From Allobosea sp. Root381 (GTDB lineage: Bacteria; Pseudomonadota; Alphaproteobacteria; Rhizobiales; Beijerinckiaceae): a stretch of 64,000 bases of DNA. The position numbers were made by a program, and so were the translations under genes. Where the stretch lies: NCBI RefSeq assembly GCF_001429395.1, contig NZ_LMJT01000013.1, positions 326-64,325 on the forward strand, given 5' to 3'. The notes beneath the pieces were generated by a model that was given only the letters and a program-made list of their open reading frames with translations, was not told the origin of the DNA and made no database searches. Shown here piece after piece: positions 17,130 to 25,825 of the stretch (positions are counted from its first letter, which is position 1; the number at the start of each line of letters is the position of its first letter).

Positions 17130-20100
17130 CACTGACCCAATCCGCTCGCCAAGCCCGCGACGAGCTTGTCGAACTCCGCCTCGATCTCGTAGACGGCGGT
17201 AAACTCGGCGAAGGCCCAACGGCCGAACTTGCCGAGATTGTTCACGCCCGGCACCCAGTAGGACCGCATGGTGTTGGCCTTCTCCTTGGCGTCCTCACCA
17301 CGATAGCCCTTGATCTCGACGATGAGGTTCAGCGGCTCGGCTAGTCCGTGATCAACGCGCACAACGAAGTCAGGAATGTATTTGCGGGGCGTTGAGCCCA
17401 TCAGATAGGGGACTTCCAGCCCGAGGTTCTGGTTCTTCACGTAAGCCAGGACCTTCGGGTGCACTTCGGCCACGCGGCAGAACTCGGCCTCCCAGTCGCT
17501 ATCGCAGATCACCCAGTTGACGTGGGATTTGGGTGGCGGGCCATTGGTCTGCCAGCGCGTTTCCTTCGAGGTCGTGAAGTTGACGAAAGCCGTCGAACCG
17601 GTCGGATTATAGGGATCCAAGATCGCCTTCACCGGGTTCTCACCGACAAGGCTTAAAGTGATAGCCGCCTTGATCCGCTCGGCGGCCATGTCGGCGATCT
17701 CCTTGTAGATCACCTGGGCCGGATAGGTCCCGCCAGAGCACTGCAAGCCGCCGCCGTCCAACCACTGCCGCGTGATGCGTTTCAGCTGTCCGAACAGGTG
17801 GAGCTTGGGCTCCTCGCCGGGGTCGCGATACTTGTTGTAGAGTAAGTGTTTGGCGAGGTGGAACAGGATCGTCGAGGATCGCATGTCCTCGAGATGCGCC
17901 ACGGTCAGATCGACGCCCTCACCGACGATGCCCTGGTTCTTCGTGACCGAGGGGCCGACGAGCTCAGGCGTCAGGTTCAGCACATGGTCCGGGCCGAAGG
18001 TCGCTTCCAAGCGTTCATCGGGAAGCTCGACACGATAGCCCTCGACACGCGGAAACACGATCGCCAACGCATCGCGATCCGGCTTCACGGCATGGACGCG
18101 GATGGTCTCGCGCGGCTTCGCCGGTGGCGAGATGACCGGTTTTGCAGCGAAATCGAATGGGATCCCGAGCACGTCGGCGTATTCGACATTGAACAAGCCC
18201 TGCTCGTTCAACTCGTAGGACTGGCGGCGCAAGCCGCGACCTACGACCTGCTCGCACAGCAGCTGAGTGCCGAAGGCTCGAACGCCCAAGATGTGGGTGA
18301 CGGTGTTCGCGTCCCAGCCCTCGGTCAGCATCGACACGGAGACCACGCAGCGAATCTGCTCGCCGAGCCGGCCTTTCTTACCAACCGTGTTCATCACCTC
18401 GCGCAGCAGCGTCGCTTCGTCGATCTCCCCTCCAGTCAGGATGTCATTCGCGTCCTGCCCGCCGCGGTCGATGATGTCGCGCTTGAAGCGATCGATCTCA
18501 TCCGCGGCCATCTCGCGGAAGTCCTTGTCGAGAGCCTCGCCGGACTCGAGCTGGGCGCTGTCGATTAGGATGGTATTGGGTCGCGCGATGCGATTGCCAT
18601 AGCCATCGTAGTTCCGGAACAGCTCTAAGCGGCCGTTCTCCAGCGCGGTTGTGCCATCGTCGTTGTCACGGTGGAATCCGGAGACGTATTTGTAGATCAG
18701 CTCCGAGGTCGAGGTGTTGTTGCATACGACGATGAACACGGGCGGGACGCCAATGCCCTCTTGCTCCCAGAGCTCGAAGGTCTTGGCGTAGTGACCATAG
18801 AGGGCATGTAGCGCCGTCTCTAACTCGGCGGGAAGGTTTAAAGGGTCGAGTGATCGTCCCGAAGCGCCGCGGCCCTTCTTCGGCATCTTCTTGCCGATAT
18901 GGTCCCACAGGTTGCGGAATTTCGGAGTTTCTCCTCATGGACTATTATCTGCCACCGGCACGCGTGGCAGTTTCACGATCCCGCATTCGATGGCGTCCAT
19001 CAGCGAGAAGTCGCTCATCGTCCATGGGAAAAGCGTGCCCTCGACATATCCCGAGCCGCGCAGGAAGAACGGTGTCGCCGAGAGGTCGTATACGAGAGCC
19101 AGGCCCAGCTTGCGCTTCAGCGCTTCGAGGCCGGAAATCCAGAGACGCGCAGCCTCATTGTTCTCCTTGGCCTCGTCCTTGTCCTCGCCTTTGAGATCGG
19201 CCTCGGTGTCGCCTGTCGCGTCCTTGAGCCGCTCACGATAACAATGGTGCGCTTCGTCGTTGAGCACGACGATGTTCTTCATGCCCATCAACTCGGGCAT
19301 GACTCGCTGGAGCATCTGGCCTTCGCTCTCGAGCGTCTGGAGCTTCTCACCGCGCCACCCTTCGAGGGCCGTGCGAGTTCCCTTGGAGATCTCCAGCCGC
19401 TCCCGCAGCTTGAAGGCGTGATAGTTCGTAATGACGATCTTGGCGCGGTCGATGTCCGCCAGCATGTCCGTCGGAACGATCTCGCGGTGTCGATAGTAGC
19501 TCTCAGGGTCGTTCGGCAGCAGAACCCGAAGTCGGTCCTTGATCGTGATCCCTGGCGCGACGATGAGAAAACCGCGTGAGAACTGCTTGCTGTTCGGATG
19601 CCGGACGGCATTGACGGTTTGCCAGGCGATCAACATCGACATGACTGTCGTCTTGCCGGCGCCGGTCGCGAGCTTCAGCGCCAGACGCATGAGCTCAGGG
19701 TTAGCCTGCTCGTTGGCTCCCTTCAGATGAGCCCAGAATTTTGCAGTCCGTGCGCCCATTTTGGGCGCGACCTCCGTGAGCCAGATGGCAGTTTCGACGG
19801 CCTCTACCTGGCAGAAAAATGGTTTGACGCTCTGGAACTTGTGACTGCGCCAATGCTGCAGCAACCGCGCCGTCTCAGGCGTAACCAGCCACTGATCCGG
19901 GTTCGGTAAGTTCCGCCAGGTCTCGACGTGGGCGCGAACCTCGTTAATGATCGGGGTCGGATTATACTCCTGATCCTGGGTCGACAGATCATCGTCAGCA
20001 CCGAGGATGAATGAGCTTTGCTTGCTACTCTGCCGACGCTTTTTCGGCTTCGGAACCGGTGTGATTAGCTCCGACCGACGGCGCACGTCGAGGATCCGGT

Positions 20101-20194
20101 TTGTGGGCTGCCCGTCCGTGTCGAGCTCCCAGTGCCTCGCGGGAAAATCATAGGGCGAGTTAAGGATCGGCCTCTCGAAAAACTGCTCAGTCAC
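17129..20194 (-). pseudogene. res: Type III restriction endonuclease (Res), interrupted by an in-frame TGA
   Basis: One continuous reading frame of about 1,020 codons, broken by a single TGA at 18935-18937. Before it, residues 1-419 hold the helicase/translocase part: Walker A ATGAGKTT (176-183), DEAH (313-316) and LSATPFFL. The reading then goes VPVADNSP, stop, GETPKFRNLWDHIGKKMPKKG in the same frame. After the stop come the second RecA lobe (MLTEGWD, VVGRGLRRQSY) and a PD-(D/E)XK nuclease end (PDFVVRV, then VEIKGYRG). The stop replaces what should be a Gly codon (GGA to TGA). Full-length protein would need readthrough or reversion. A downstream in-frame ATG at 18886 could start a 585-residue fragment lacking the ATPase motifs. 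Without a functional Res, Mod would act as a lone methylase. Confidence 0.8.
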
Positions 20195-20814
20195 CGACGC
20201 CGGCTCCAGTCGCGCAGAAGCGGCCAGAGGTTCGCCCTGATGCTCAAATCACGAATCCACTGCTGTGCTGATAGCATCGATTCCCCCAGAGGTAGAACCT
20301 AGATGGCACTAGGGCGGATTCACAAGCGCTGATGGCCAGAACGATGAGGAGCTCGGCATCGGCTCGTCGAGGTTCCCCGAGATTGAAACCGCCGAGGCCG
20401 CGTGCGCTTCATGTTAACGGCAGTGGCGCTGTGACCGGCATTGGCACCAGGATCAGCAGGGAAAGGCGTAGGCGCGACCCGATGCGCTTGGGTAGGGCGA
20501 AATGCAACTTGACGAGCCGACGCTGCCAGTAATCTTACCTGTGAGTTGAAGCAGCTCCAGGCGTCACGCTCTTATATCGAAATTCTCCCCCGAGTTATTC
20601 CTCAGTCTAACGCCGCATCGGCAAAGCTATCCCGACCGTCGAGTGTGTATTCTCCGATTGGGAGAGTGGCGATCCAGGGAGCCGCTTGGACGATTTTAGC
20701 GACTTTAGGCGACCAGAGATTCGTTTCCGCTCGTTGTTGAACCACCCTCTCCCTAGGCGCCCGGTCTCGCAAAAACCGCATCCACAGAGCAGGAAAAATT
20801 TTCTGGAGGGCTTT
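20195..20814. other. Upstream region of the restriction operon
   Basis: About 620 bases ahead of res on the minus strand. It must hold the operon promoter, but I cannot assign it. No coding frame with a family signature is seen. Confidence 0.35.
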
Positions 20815-20983
20815 TGGTCAACTTAGGGGCAACCTAGGGTAAACTTTCGGGGGGTTTTGGCCGCTCCCAAGCTTGTTGTGGTTGACCTGCAGACGCCCTG
20901 AATTACCTATTCGCAACCATATCGGCCGTCCTGGTTTACCCTAAGTTGACCAGAAGGCCGCCTGCGGTTGACCGAGGTCAACC
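20815..20983. repeat. Cluster of GGTCAAC/GTTGACC inverted repeats
   Basis: The right arm GTTTACCCTAAGTTGACCA (20934-20952) is the reverse complement of a left arm that is split. TGGTCAACTTAGGG is at 20815-20828 and GGGTAAAC at 20837-20844, with an extra 8-11 bases (GCAACCTAGGG) that look like a local duplication. Between and after them are GGTTGACC at 20880-20887 and the palindrome GGTTGACC-GA-GGTCAACC at 20966-20983. The shared 7-8 base core occurs at least five times in 170 bases. This resembles a protein-binding array (iterons, a partition or transfer site, or an operator). Confidence 0.6.
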
Positions 20984-21283
20984 AGATTTAGATGCAGCGG
21001 TGAGGCCGCGGCTCTGGCCGCGTTTGCTTGACCGGGTGCCATAATCGCCAGCCGGTCGTCCCCCTGCTTCGGGCCAAAGCCGCTTCAGAACCAGCTACAC
21101 ATGGATCGGCATTACAGTGGTTTTCGGTCCTTTGCCCCCTCGCGAAGCTTTCGGGGGACTTCACGATGGTCGAGACAAGGCCGTCAGCGGCGCCATAATC
21201 AGAAATCAGCGCCCCAAGCCGGATCTGGCCCTGGCTTTGCAAGCTTGGATCGACCTCATTAACGCGTGTTGAGTTCGCACGCC
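20984..21283. other. Non-coding stretch between the repeat array and the Arg-rich gene
   Basis: An 84-codon frame on the minus strand (20988-21242) has no RBS and no recognisable domain. Nothing else is seen. Confidence 0.35.
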
Positions 21284-21772
21284 CTATATCGCATCGAGCT
21301 CATCCAGCGCCGCCGATATCGCCTGCAACTCGGCGGGATCGAGATTGTCCATAGCTCTGGCCTTCTCCCCAGCGCGCTGTCGACGCTTTCGCTCGGCCGC
21401 CTGCTCGGCCTTACGCTGAGCCTTCTGAGCCAGGGTCAGGGAGGAGAGATCGACATACGGCCGAACAGTTTCGGCACTCACACCGCGGCGCTCGCGTTCC
21501 CGTTCCCGCCTGATGCGCTTAATGAACTCTTCCTCGCTCTCGCTGGGGAGGCGGGGCAAGCGCTTCGTCGATCGGTAGCTACGAACCGTTCCGCCAGCCT
21601 CTTCCTTCGCCTTCCGATATGCCTGGCGCTCGAATAGCCGACGAAGATGGCGATCGCCGTCATAAGCCCGCTGGCTGTCGTGTCTGTTAGCAGCCACCGT
21701 CTTTTGATGTGCTGCGTGCCGTGACTGCTTGTCGTCATTGTGGAAACTGCGAACCGGGTTGCTGTCGTCCAT
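21284..21772 (-). CDS. Arg/Glu-rich charged protein of unknown function
   Basis: A 162-residue, highly charged protein. The ATG at 21772 (MDDSNPVRSF) follows GGAGCGATGAA; a TTG start 66 bases earlier is possible. Residues about 35-90 are basic and residues 80-145 form a long, probably helical, coiled segment rich in Arg, Glu and Lys (ESEEEFIKRIRRERERERR and AEQAAERKRRQ). I recognise no family. Its position between a repeat array and the integrase suggests a DNA-binding accessory or mobile-element maintenance protein. Confidence 0.45.
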   Translation of the reverse strand: MDDSNPVRSFHNDDKQSRHAAHQKTVAANRHDSQRAYDGDRHLRRLFERQAYRKAKEEAGGTVRSYRSTKRLPRLPSESEEEFIKRIRRERERERRGVSAETVRPYVDLSSLTLAQKAQRKAEQAAERKRRQRAGEKARAMDNLDPAELQAISAALDELDAI

Positions 21773-21846
21773 TTCATCGCTCCATCTCTCGATGTCTGGA
21801 CATATAGCGAGATCAGAGCGGGTTGCTCTGCCGGGCAATCAGAAAA

Positions 21847-21938
21847 GTCACGCTTCTAGGCAATTTCCCTTTATACTGTATATATGTATGTTCTCTTCTA
21901 CATACCCATATACTACAGAAAATCCCGAAAAGCGTGAC
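21847..21938. promoter_or_regulatory. AT-rich region bounded by an inverted repeat
   Basis: GTCACGCTT at 21847-21855 and AAGCGTGAC at 21930-21938 face each other across 74 bases of strongly A+T-rich sequence (TATACTGTATATATGTATG and similar) in a G+C-rich neighbourhood. It lies directly upstream of the charged-protein gene on the minus strand. It is a plausible promoter/operator or duplex-unwinding element. Confidence 0.4.
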
Positions 21939-22198
21939 ATCCTCCGGCCCAGGCTCCGCTGCTTCAGATGCAGCTCATTCACAGGTTCCGGCTCGCTGCG
22001 CTCGCCCTGCGCGGCCTTCGGCCTTGCCCCCAGCGCCGGCGGCGCCGGGATCTCTTTCTCACGGGGCCGGTGATGACCTCCGGGAAGCATTGATGCCTTC
22101 TCGGTCCGGTAATACCCCCTGGCCGCTACCGCGGCCGAAGGGTTCTGCCGTCACTGCGGTTATGTGCCGGGTCTATGCTGATGAGCCGAGTGATAGCC
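21939..22198. other. Intergenic region, nothing recognised
   Basis: About 260 bases of mixed composition, with local GGCGCCGG-type repeats and no gene. Confidence 0.35.
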
Positions 22199-22567
22199 TC
22201 ATCGGCAAAGGTCGGTGGTGACGAGCTCCTCGCTGTTCATGAAGAAGGGCGACATGCCTCCGATCACTAGCTGCCCCTTCTCGATCCAGAGTGTCGCGGC
22301 GTAGGAGCTCGGCGCTCTCGGATCTGTGGTTCGGCGCAGAGACACGATCGGTCCGCAGACCTTACCCTGCTCGCCGGAGGCACGGGGAATGCGGACAGTC
22401 TCGATGTCGAGACGCATCTCGTCCGCGTTCAGCGTCCAGTTGCGGACATCCCGATTGATGAGCGCCAGGACGTCCATACGCGTGAACTCCTCAGCCTGCG
22501 CCGAGCCAACGAGGGGCGATGACAGAAGGGCCATAAGGGCCAGGGCTGCTCGTTTCTTGATGGTCAT
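22199..22567 (-). CDS. Small secreted protein of unknown function
   Basis: A 122-residue protein starting at 22567, with TTGGAG 9 bases upstream. Residues 1-25 are a signal peptide (MTIKKRAALALMALLSSPL...) with cleavage after AQA. The mature part of about 97 residues contains two Cys residues (KVCGPIV and DLCR at the end) that could form a disulphide. No family is recognised. It is divergent from the lipoprotein gene to the right, with about 200 bases between the two starts. Confidence 0.6.
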   Translation of the reverse strand: MTIKKRAALALMALLSSPLVGSAQAEEFTRMDVLALINRDVRNWTLNADEMRLDIETVRIPRASGEQGKVCGPIVSLRRTTDPRAPSSYAATLWIEKGQLVIGGMSPFFMNSEELVTTDLCR

Positions 22568-22765
22568 GCTGCGCTCCAATGAGTCAGAGAGCACACGCAT
22601 CTATCGGACCGGCTGCCGGTTGCTATGGGGCCTGCTGGGAAACTGGTGGGATCGGTCGATCTCCACGGTGCGCCGATGAGCATCGCTATTTCCGGAGAGG
22701 TCTGCTTCCTGGTGCCGAGGTCGCGCGAAGCGATGATCGGCGTGACCATTTGGAGACAAGACGCG

Positions 22766-23185
22766 ATGAGACGCCCTTTTGTGAGCACAGCATTGTTGGG
22801 CAGCATTCTGGGGGCGTGCGTCGCTGCTCCGCCGGGTGAGCCCGTTGCAATGTTCCGGCTGCCGGTGACGGGTCAGTTCGGCTCCACGCCTGCCGCAGGG
22901 CAGATCACCGCGTTCAACAACGGTGTCGGCACCTTTTGGGTTCAGATCCCAGGCGGGGCCCGATGCAGTGGTGAGTATCAGGTGCGCGATCCCAACCCGG
23001 CTCTCGTGCTGGCCGGCAAATGCTCGAACGGCAAGCAGGGGCAGATTGTCGTGACCAGGACGCCCGATCTGATGTCTGGATCGGCGATCGTGAAGCTGAC
23101 CGACGGGACGCGCGGTCAGTTCGTGTACGGGAATCTGACCTTCGGCCAGGCATTCGGCCAGGGTGTTGTTGCCACGATCCGATGA
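22766..23185 (+). CDS. Small lipoprotein of unknown function
   Basis: A 139-residue protein. The ATG at 22766 follows TGGAGACAAG. The signal ends with the lipobox LGAC, so Cys18 should be lipidated. The mature part is beta-rich and repetitive in Gly, Thr and Val (FNNGVGTFWVQIPGGARCSG, GQIVVTRTPDLMSGSAIVKL). This resembles the small beta-barrel lipoproteins sometimes carried by mobile elements. No named family. Convergent with the integrase gene, 132 bases apart. Confidence 0.65.
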   Translation: MRRPFVSTALLGSILGACVAAPPGEPVAMFRLPVTGQFGSTPAAGQITAFNNGVGTFWVQIPGGARCSGEYQVRDPNPALVLAGKCSNGKQGQIVVTRTPDLMSGSAIVKLTDGTRGQFVYGNLTFGQAFGQGVVATIR

Positions 23186-23317
23186 GGCGGCCGACCCTTC
23201 GGTGCATCCTCAGGCGGAATCCGACAGGCAAGGATAGCGCTCTGAGAGCCGGCAGATTGCCTGCATCCCCCAGCGCGCAAGCGTGTCTATCTAGGACTTC
23301 GCTGTCCGTGTCGTCGA

Positions 23318-24313
23318 CTATCTCAGGCGATCGACGAGGTCAGAGGCGCGCAGATGAGTGTAACGCGCGAGCATACGAAGTTCGCGATGACCAGAAATAC
23401 TACCGACCTCGATGACGTTAAACCCTTTCTCGAATAAGCGCGAGACGGCTTCATGCCGCAGATCGTGAAAGTGCAAACCGGTAATTCCAGCACGACCGCA
23501 CAGATGGCCCCACGCTTGCACGACCGCGCTCTGGGACGTGGGTAGCGGACGACCCGACGATGGCGCTCCCTGACTCTCTCTGAGTCGCTGGAGCACCATC
23601 GTCGCGCGGGTGGACAGCGGGACGTCGCGGCTCTCGCCGTTCTTCGTCAATGGGAGGTGCGCGACTCTGCTCTCGAGGTTGATATGACTCCAGTCGAGCG
23701 ACAGCAGCTCGCCCCGACGCATGCCGGTTTCGATCGCCAAGATGATCAGGTCGCGCATCACCTCGTTTCGACCGCTGTCGGCGGCATCAAGCAGGCGCTG
23801 TTCTTCGTCGGCTACAAGACGACGATTGCGACCCTTGGGAGCAGCAGGGCGTCTCACGAGCTTGACGGGGTTTTTATGAAGGTGGATGCCCCAATCGCGC
23901 ATCGCGGTGTCGATCGCGTGCGACAACGAGTTCAGCTCTTTCGTCACGGTCGCAGGCGCGACCGTCTTCAAGCGATCGTCGCGATACGTGGCGAGGTCTG
24001 ATGTCGAGAGCAGGCTCAACGTCCGGTGACAGATCGGGCGACGCATGAGCGCTTTGATGCGAGATATCTCGGTTGCAGCGCTCCGCTTGCGGGGCGAGAC
24101 CTCGATGATGTAGCGAGCGAGGATCTCGCGGAGCGTGGTCGATTCAGCGACCCGTGTGTCAGGCATCGAGCCGCAGCGATCGAGTTCTGATTCAAGTGAC
24201 CTGGCCCACTTCTCGGCATCGGTCTTCTGGTCGAAGCTCTTCGCGCGAGGGGGCATGCCGCGCCGTCGCACTTGCGCCTGCCAACGTCCTCGGAGCTTTC
24301 TGATGGTCGCCAT
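23318..24313 (-). CDS. Tyrosine recombinase / site-specific integrase
   Basis: A 331-residue phage-type integrase. The N-terminal 55 residues form an arm-binding AP2-like domain (RKLRGRWQAQVRRRG). Residues 60-150 are the SAM-like core-binding domain. The catalytic domain carries the first Arg in ETGMRRGELLSLDW, the HxxR motif in HFHDLRHEAVSRLF, and SGHRELRMLARYTHL with the nucleophile Tyr near residue 318. It is the only complete tyrosine integrase in the island and the likely driver of recombination at the tRNA-Arg repeats. An excisionase was not identified. A related fragment at 33211-33426 is about two-thirds identical by eye over 72 residues. Confidence 0.92.
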   Translation of the reverse strand: MATIRKLRGRWQAQVRRRGMPPRAKSFDQKTDAEKWARSLESELDRCGSMPDTRVAESTTLREILARYIIEVSPRKRSAATEISRIKALMRRPICHRTLSLLSTSDLATYRDDRLKTVAPATVTKELNSLSHAIDTAMRDWGIHLHKNPVKLVRRPAAPKGRNRRLVADEEQRLLDAADSGRNEVMRDLIILAIETGMRRGELLSLDWSHINLESRVAHLPLTKNGESRDVPLSTRATMVLQRLRESQGAPSSGRPLPTSQSAVVQAWGHLCGRAGITGLHFHDLRHEAVSRLFEKGFNVIEVGSISGHRELRMLARYTHLRASDLVDRLR

Positions 24314-24506
24314 TGCGGTCTCGCCTCGATCCTCTAAGCACTAGAGGACGCCGGCAGTGGCTCGCCAAGGAGGTTTCCAGCCGCGGCATAGGAAATCCCG
24401 GAGCCGATGTGGCGCGATTGTGCCGCGGCGCTCATGGCGCACGGTCAGCGAGAGAGAGCTCCCCGCAGGATCAAGGACTTCCGAGCGTCGGGGAGCGGAT
24501 CTCGAC

Positions 24507-24530
24507 TGCCTTTCGGAGGCAATGCTCTCT
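24507..24530 (+). repeat. Anticodon-arm-like remnant near the integrase gene
   Basis: TGCCTTTCGGAGGCAATGCTCTCT resembles the plus-strand image of the tRNA-Arg anticodon arm (TGCCTTCGGAGGGCAACGCTCTAT at 5011-5034), with one base moved and two substitutions. It lies 194 bases upstream of the integrase start. It could be an old attachment site or chance. Confidence 0.3.
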
Positions 24531-24722
24531 CGCTTACCACGTCCTGAGGGCTATCGGACTGGCGAGCGCCCGTAATCCGCCGCATGACAGCAGCAGCCTC
24601 ATCGGCCCCCATTGCGTTCAGCAATTTGAACATATAGTGAACAAAAAGAGGCGCATTCGACAGCTACTTCTCAGTGTCGATCAACCGCACGTTGCGTAAG
24701 CTTAACGCCTGCCCGAAACTGC

Positions 24723-24762
24723 CAAAAAAGCCGTCCCTTGATTTGGGCTTCGGTGGGACGGC
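24723..24762 (-). terminator. Terminator-like hairpin on the minus strand
   Basis: GCCGTCCC (24730-24737) and GGGACGGC (24755-24762) form an 8-bp stem. On the minus strand it is followed by TTTTTT. It would stop transcription entering the integrase gene from the right. On the plus strand it would sit in the 5' leader of the next gene, just before its RBS. Confidence 0.4.
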
Positions 24763-24778
24763 GTAAGAGGGGGATTGG

Positions 24779-25825
24779 ATGGCATTCCTAACGGATGACG
24801 AGAAGGCCGCGCTCCAGATTCGGCGCATGATCTTCCACGTCGTGGGCAAGCCGCTGGAGGAGCCGATTTTGCTGGAGGAGATCGCGCCGCCCCAGCATAC
24901 CGACTTCTTCGTCGACCGGGTCCGGTCGGCGTTGAAGGGTAACCTGTTCGAGTTCCGGCCCCGATCGGACGCCGAGCGCGTGCTGCGGGAGATCAGCGGC
25001 AACGCAGATGCATTTACAGAACAGAGCCAGGCCTTGGCGATGGAATTCCAGGACCAGCACTCGAAGGTCACCAGCGCGGGCGTGTTCTTCGTGTTCGAGC
25101 TTGGCGTTGGCGGGGGTGCGCCAGTTTATGCCCTGATCAAATACGACAACGAGGACGTTGTCCGTTACATCCTCAGGAACGGAGATGAACCTCAGGTGCC
25201 GCGGCTTGAACGGTTCCAGGAGACGTTTGTCCGCAAGCCGGAGGCGATGCAGAAGATCGCTCTGGTTCGCCTCGGAGCCGGTGCGGGCGGGCGCGTGATG
25301 GTGAGGGATCGCTCCAACACCGCCCACATCTCCGACTACTTCGAGCGATTCCTCAAGGTGCGCCGGGTGAATTCTCCCGACGAGATGAGCGGGAAACTTG
25401 TCGAGGCGTTCAAGGCCACCTTTAAGGAACACCGCGCCGGCTTGCCAGAGGAGATCCAGCGTAGCGGTGTCAACCGCATCTACGAGGTCATGCGGCAGGG
25501 CCATCGTTTCGACCCGGAGGCCTTCGAGCCCATCCTCACCGCCATCTTCGGTCAGATTCCGGAGGACGCACCGCTGCGTCGGACCTTGACGCGCAACCTG
25601 AAGCAGCACGGGGTGTCCGAGGAAACCTTCGACATCAACCCCGAGAAGGTGCAGAAGCCCCGGCGACGCCGGCTGGAAACGGACGAAGGCACGCAGATCC
25701 TCTACGACGAGGATCACAGGCCAAGCGTGCGGCCCCGACCGGATGGCCGCAAGGAAATCGTAATCGTCACCACGGGTGTGAAGAGCGACGATGTCGATAT
25801 CGACACGGGTGCACGCCGCCGTTGA
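24779..25825 (+). CDS. Nucleoid-associated protein (NA37/NdpA family)
   Basis: A 348-residue protein. The ATG at 24779 is preceded by GAGGGGGATTGG. The N-terminus (ALQIRRMIFHVVGKPLEEPILLEEI) and the middle (SAGVFFVFELGV, ALIKYDNEDVVRY, RLGAGAGGRVMVRD) match the 37-kDa nucleoid-associated protein family related to YejK. Members bind DNA. Copies outside the housekeeping locus are often seen on mobile elements or in defence loci. The last 50 residues are basic and then acidic (KPRRRRLE, DDVDIDTG). The 3' end overlaps the next gene by 35 bases, so the two are translationally linked. Confidence 0.8.
   Translation: MAFLTDDEKAALQIRRMIFHVVGKPLEEPILLEEIAPPQHTDFFVDRVRSALKGNLFEFRPRSDAERVLREISGNADAFTEQSQALAMEFQDQHSKVTSAGVFFVFELGVGGGAPVYALIKYDNEDVVRYILRNGDEPQVPRLERFQETFVRKPEAMQKIALVRLGAGAGGRVMVRDRSNTAHISDYFERFLKVRRVNSPDEMSGKLVEAFKATFKEHRAGLPEEIQRSGVNRIYEVMRQGHRFDPEAFEPILTAIFGQIPEDAPLRRTLTRNLKQHGVSEETFDINPEKVQKPRRRRLETDEGTQILYDEDHRPSVRPRPDGRKEIVIVTTGVKSDDVDIDTGARRR

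Noticed and set aside
18935..18937. TGA in res as a selenocysteine codon
   Set aside because: The position is an ordinary Gly in the family, no selenoprotein gene or insertion element is visible, and a nonsense change explains it more simply.
20988..21242. 84-codon frame near the repeat array
   Set aside because: No RBS and no family; it lies in repeat-rich non-coding DNA.
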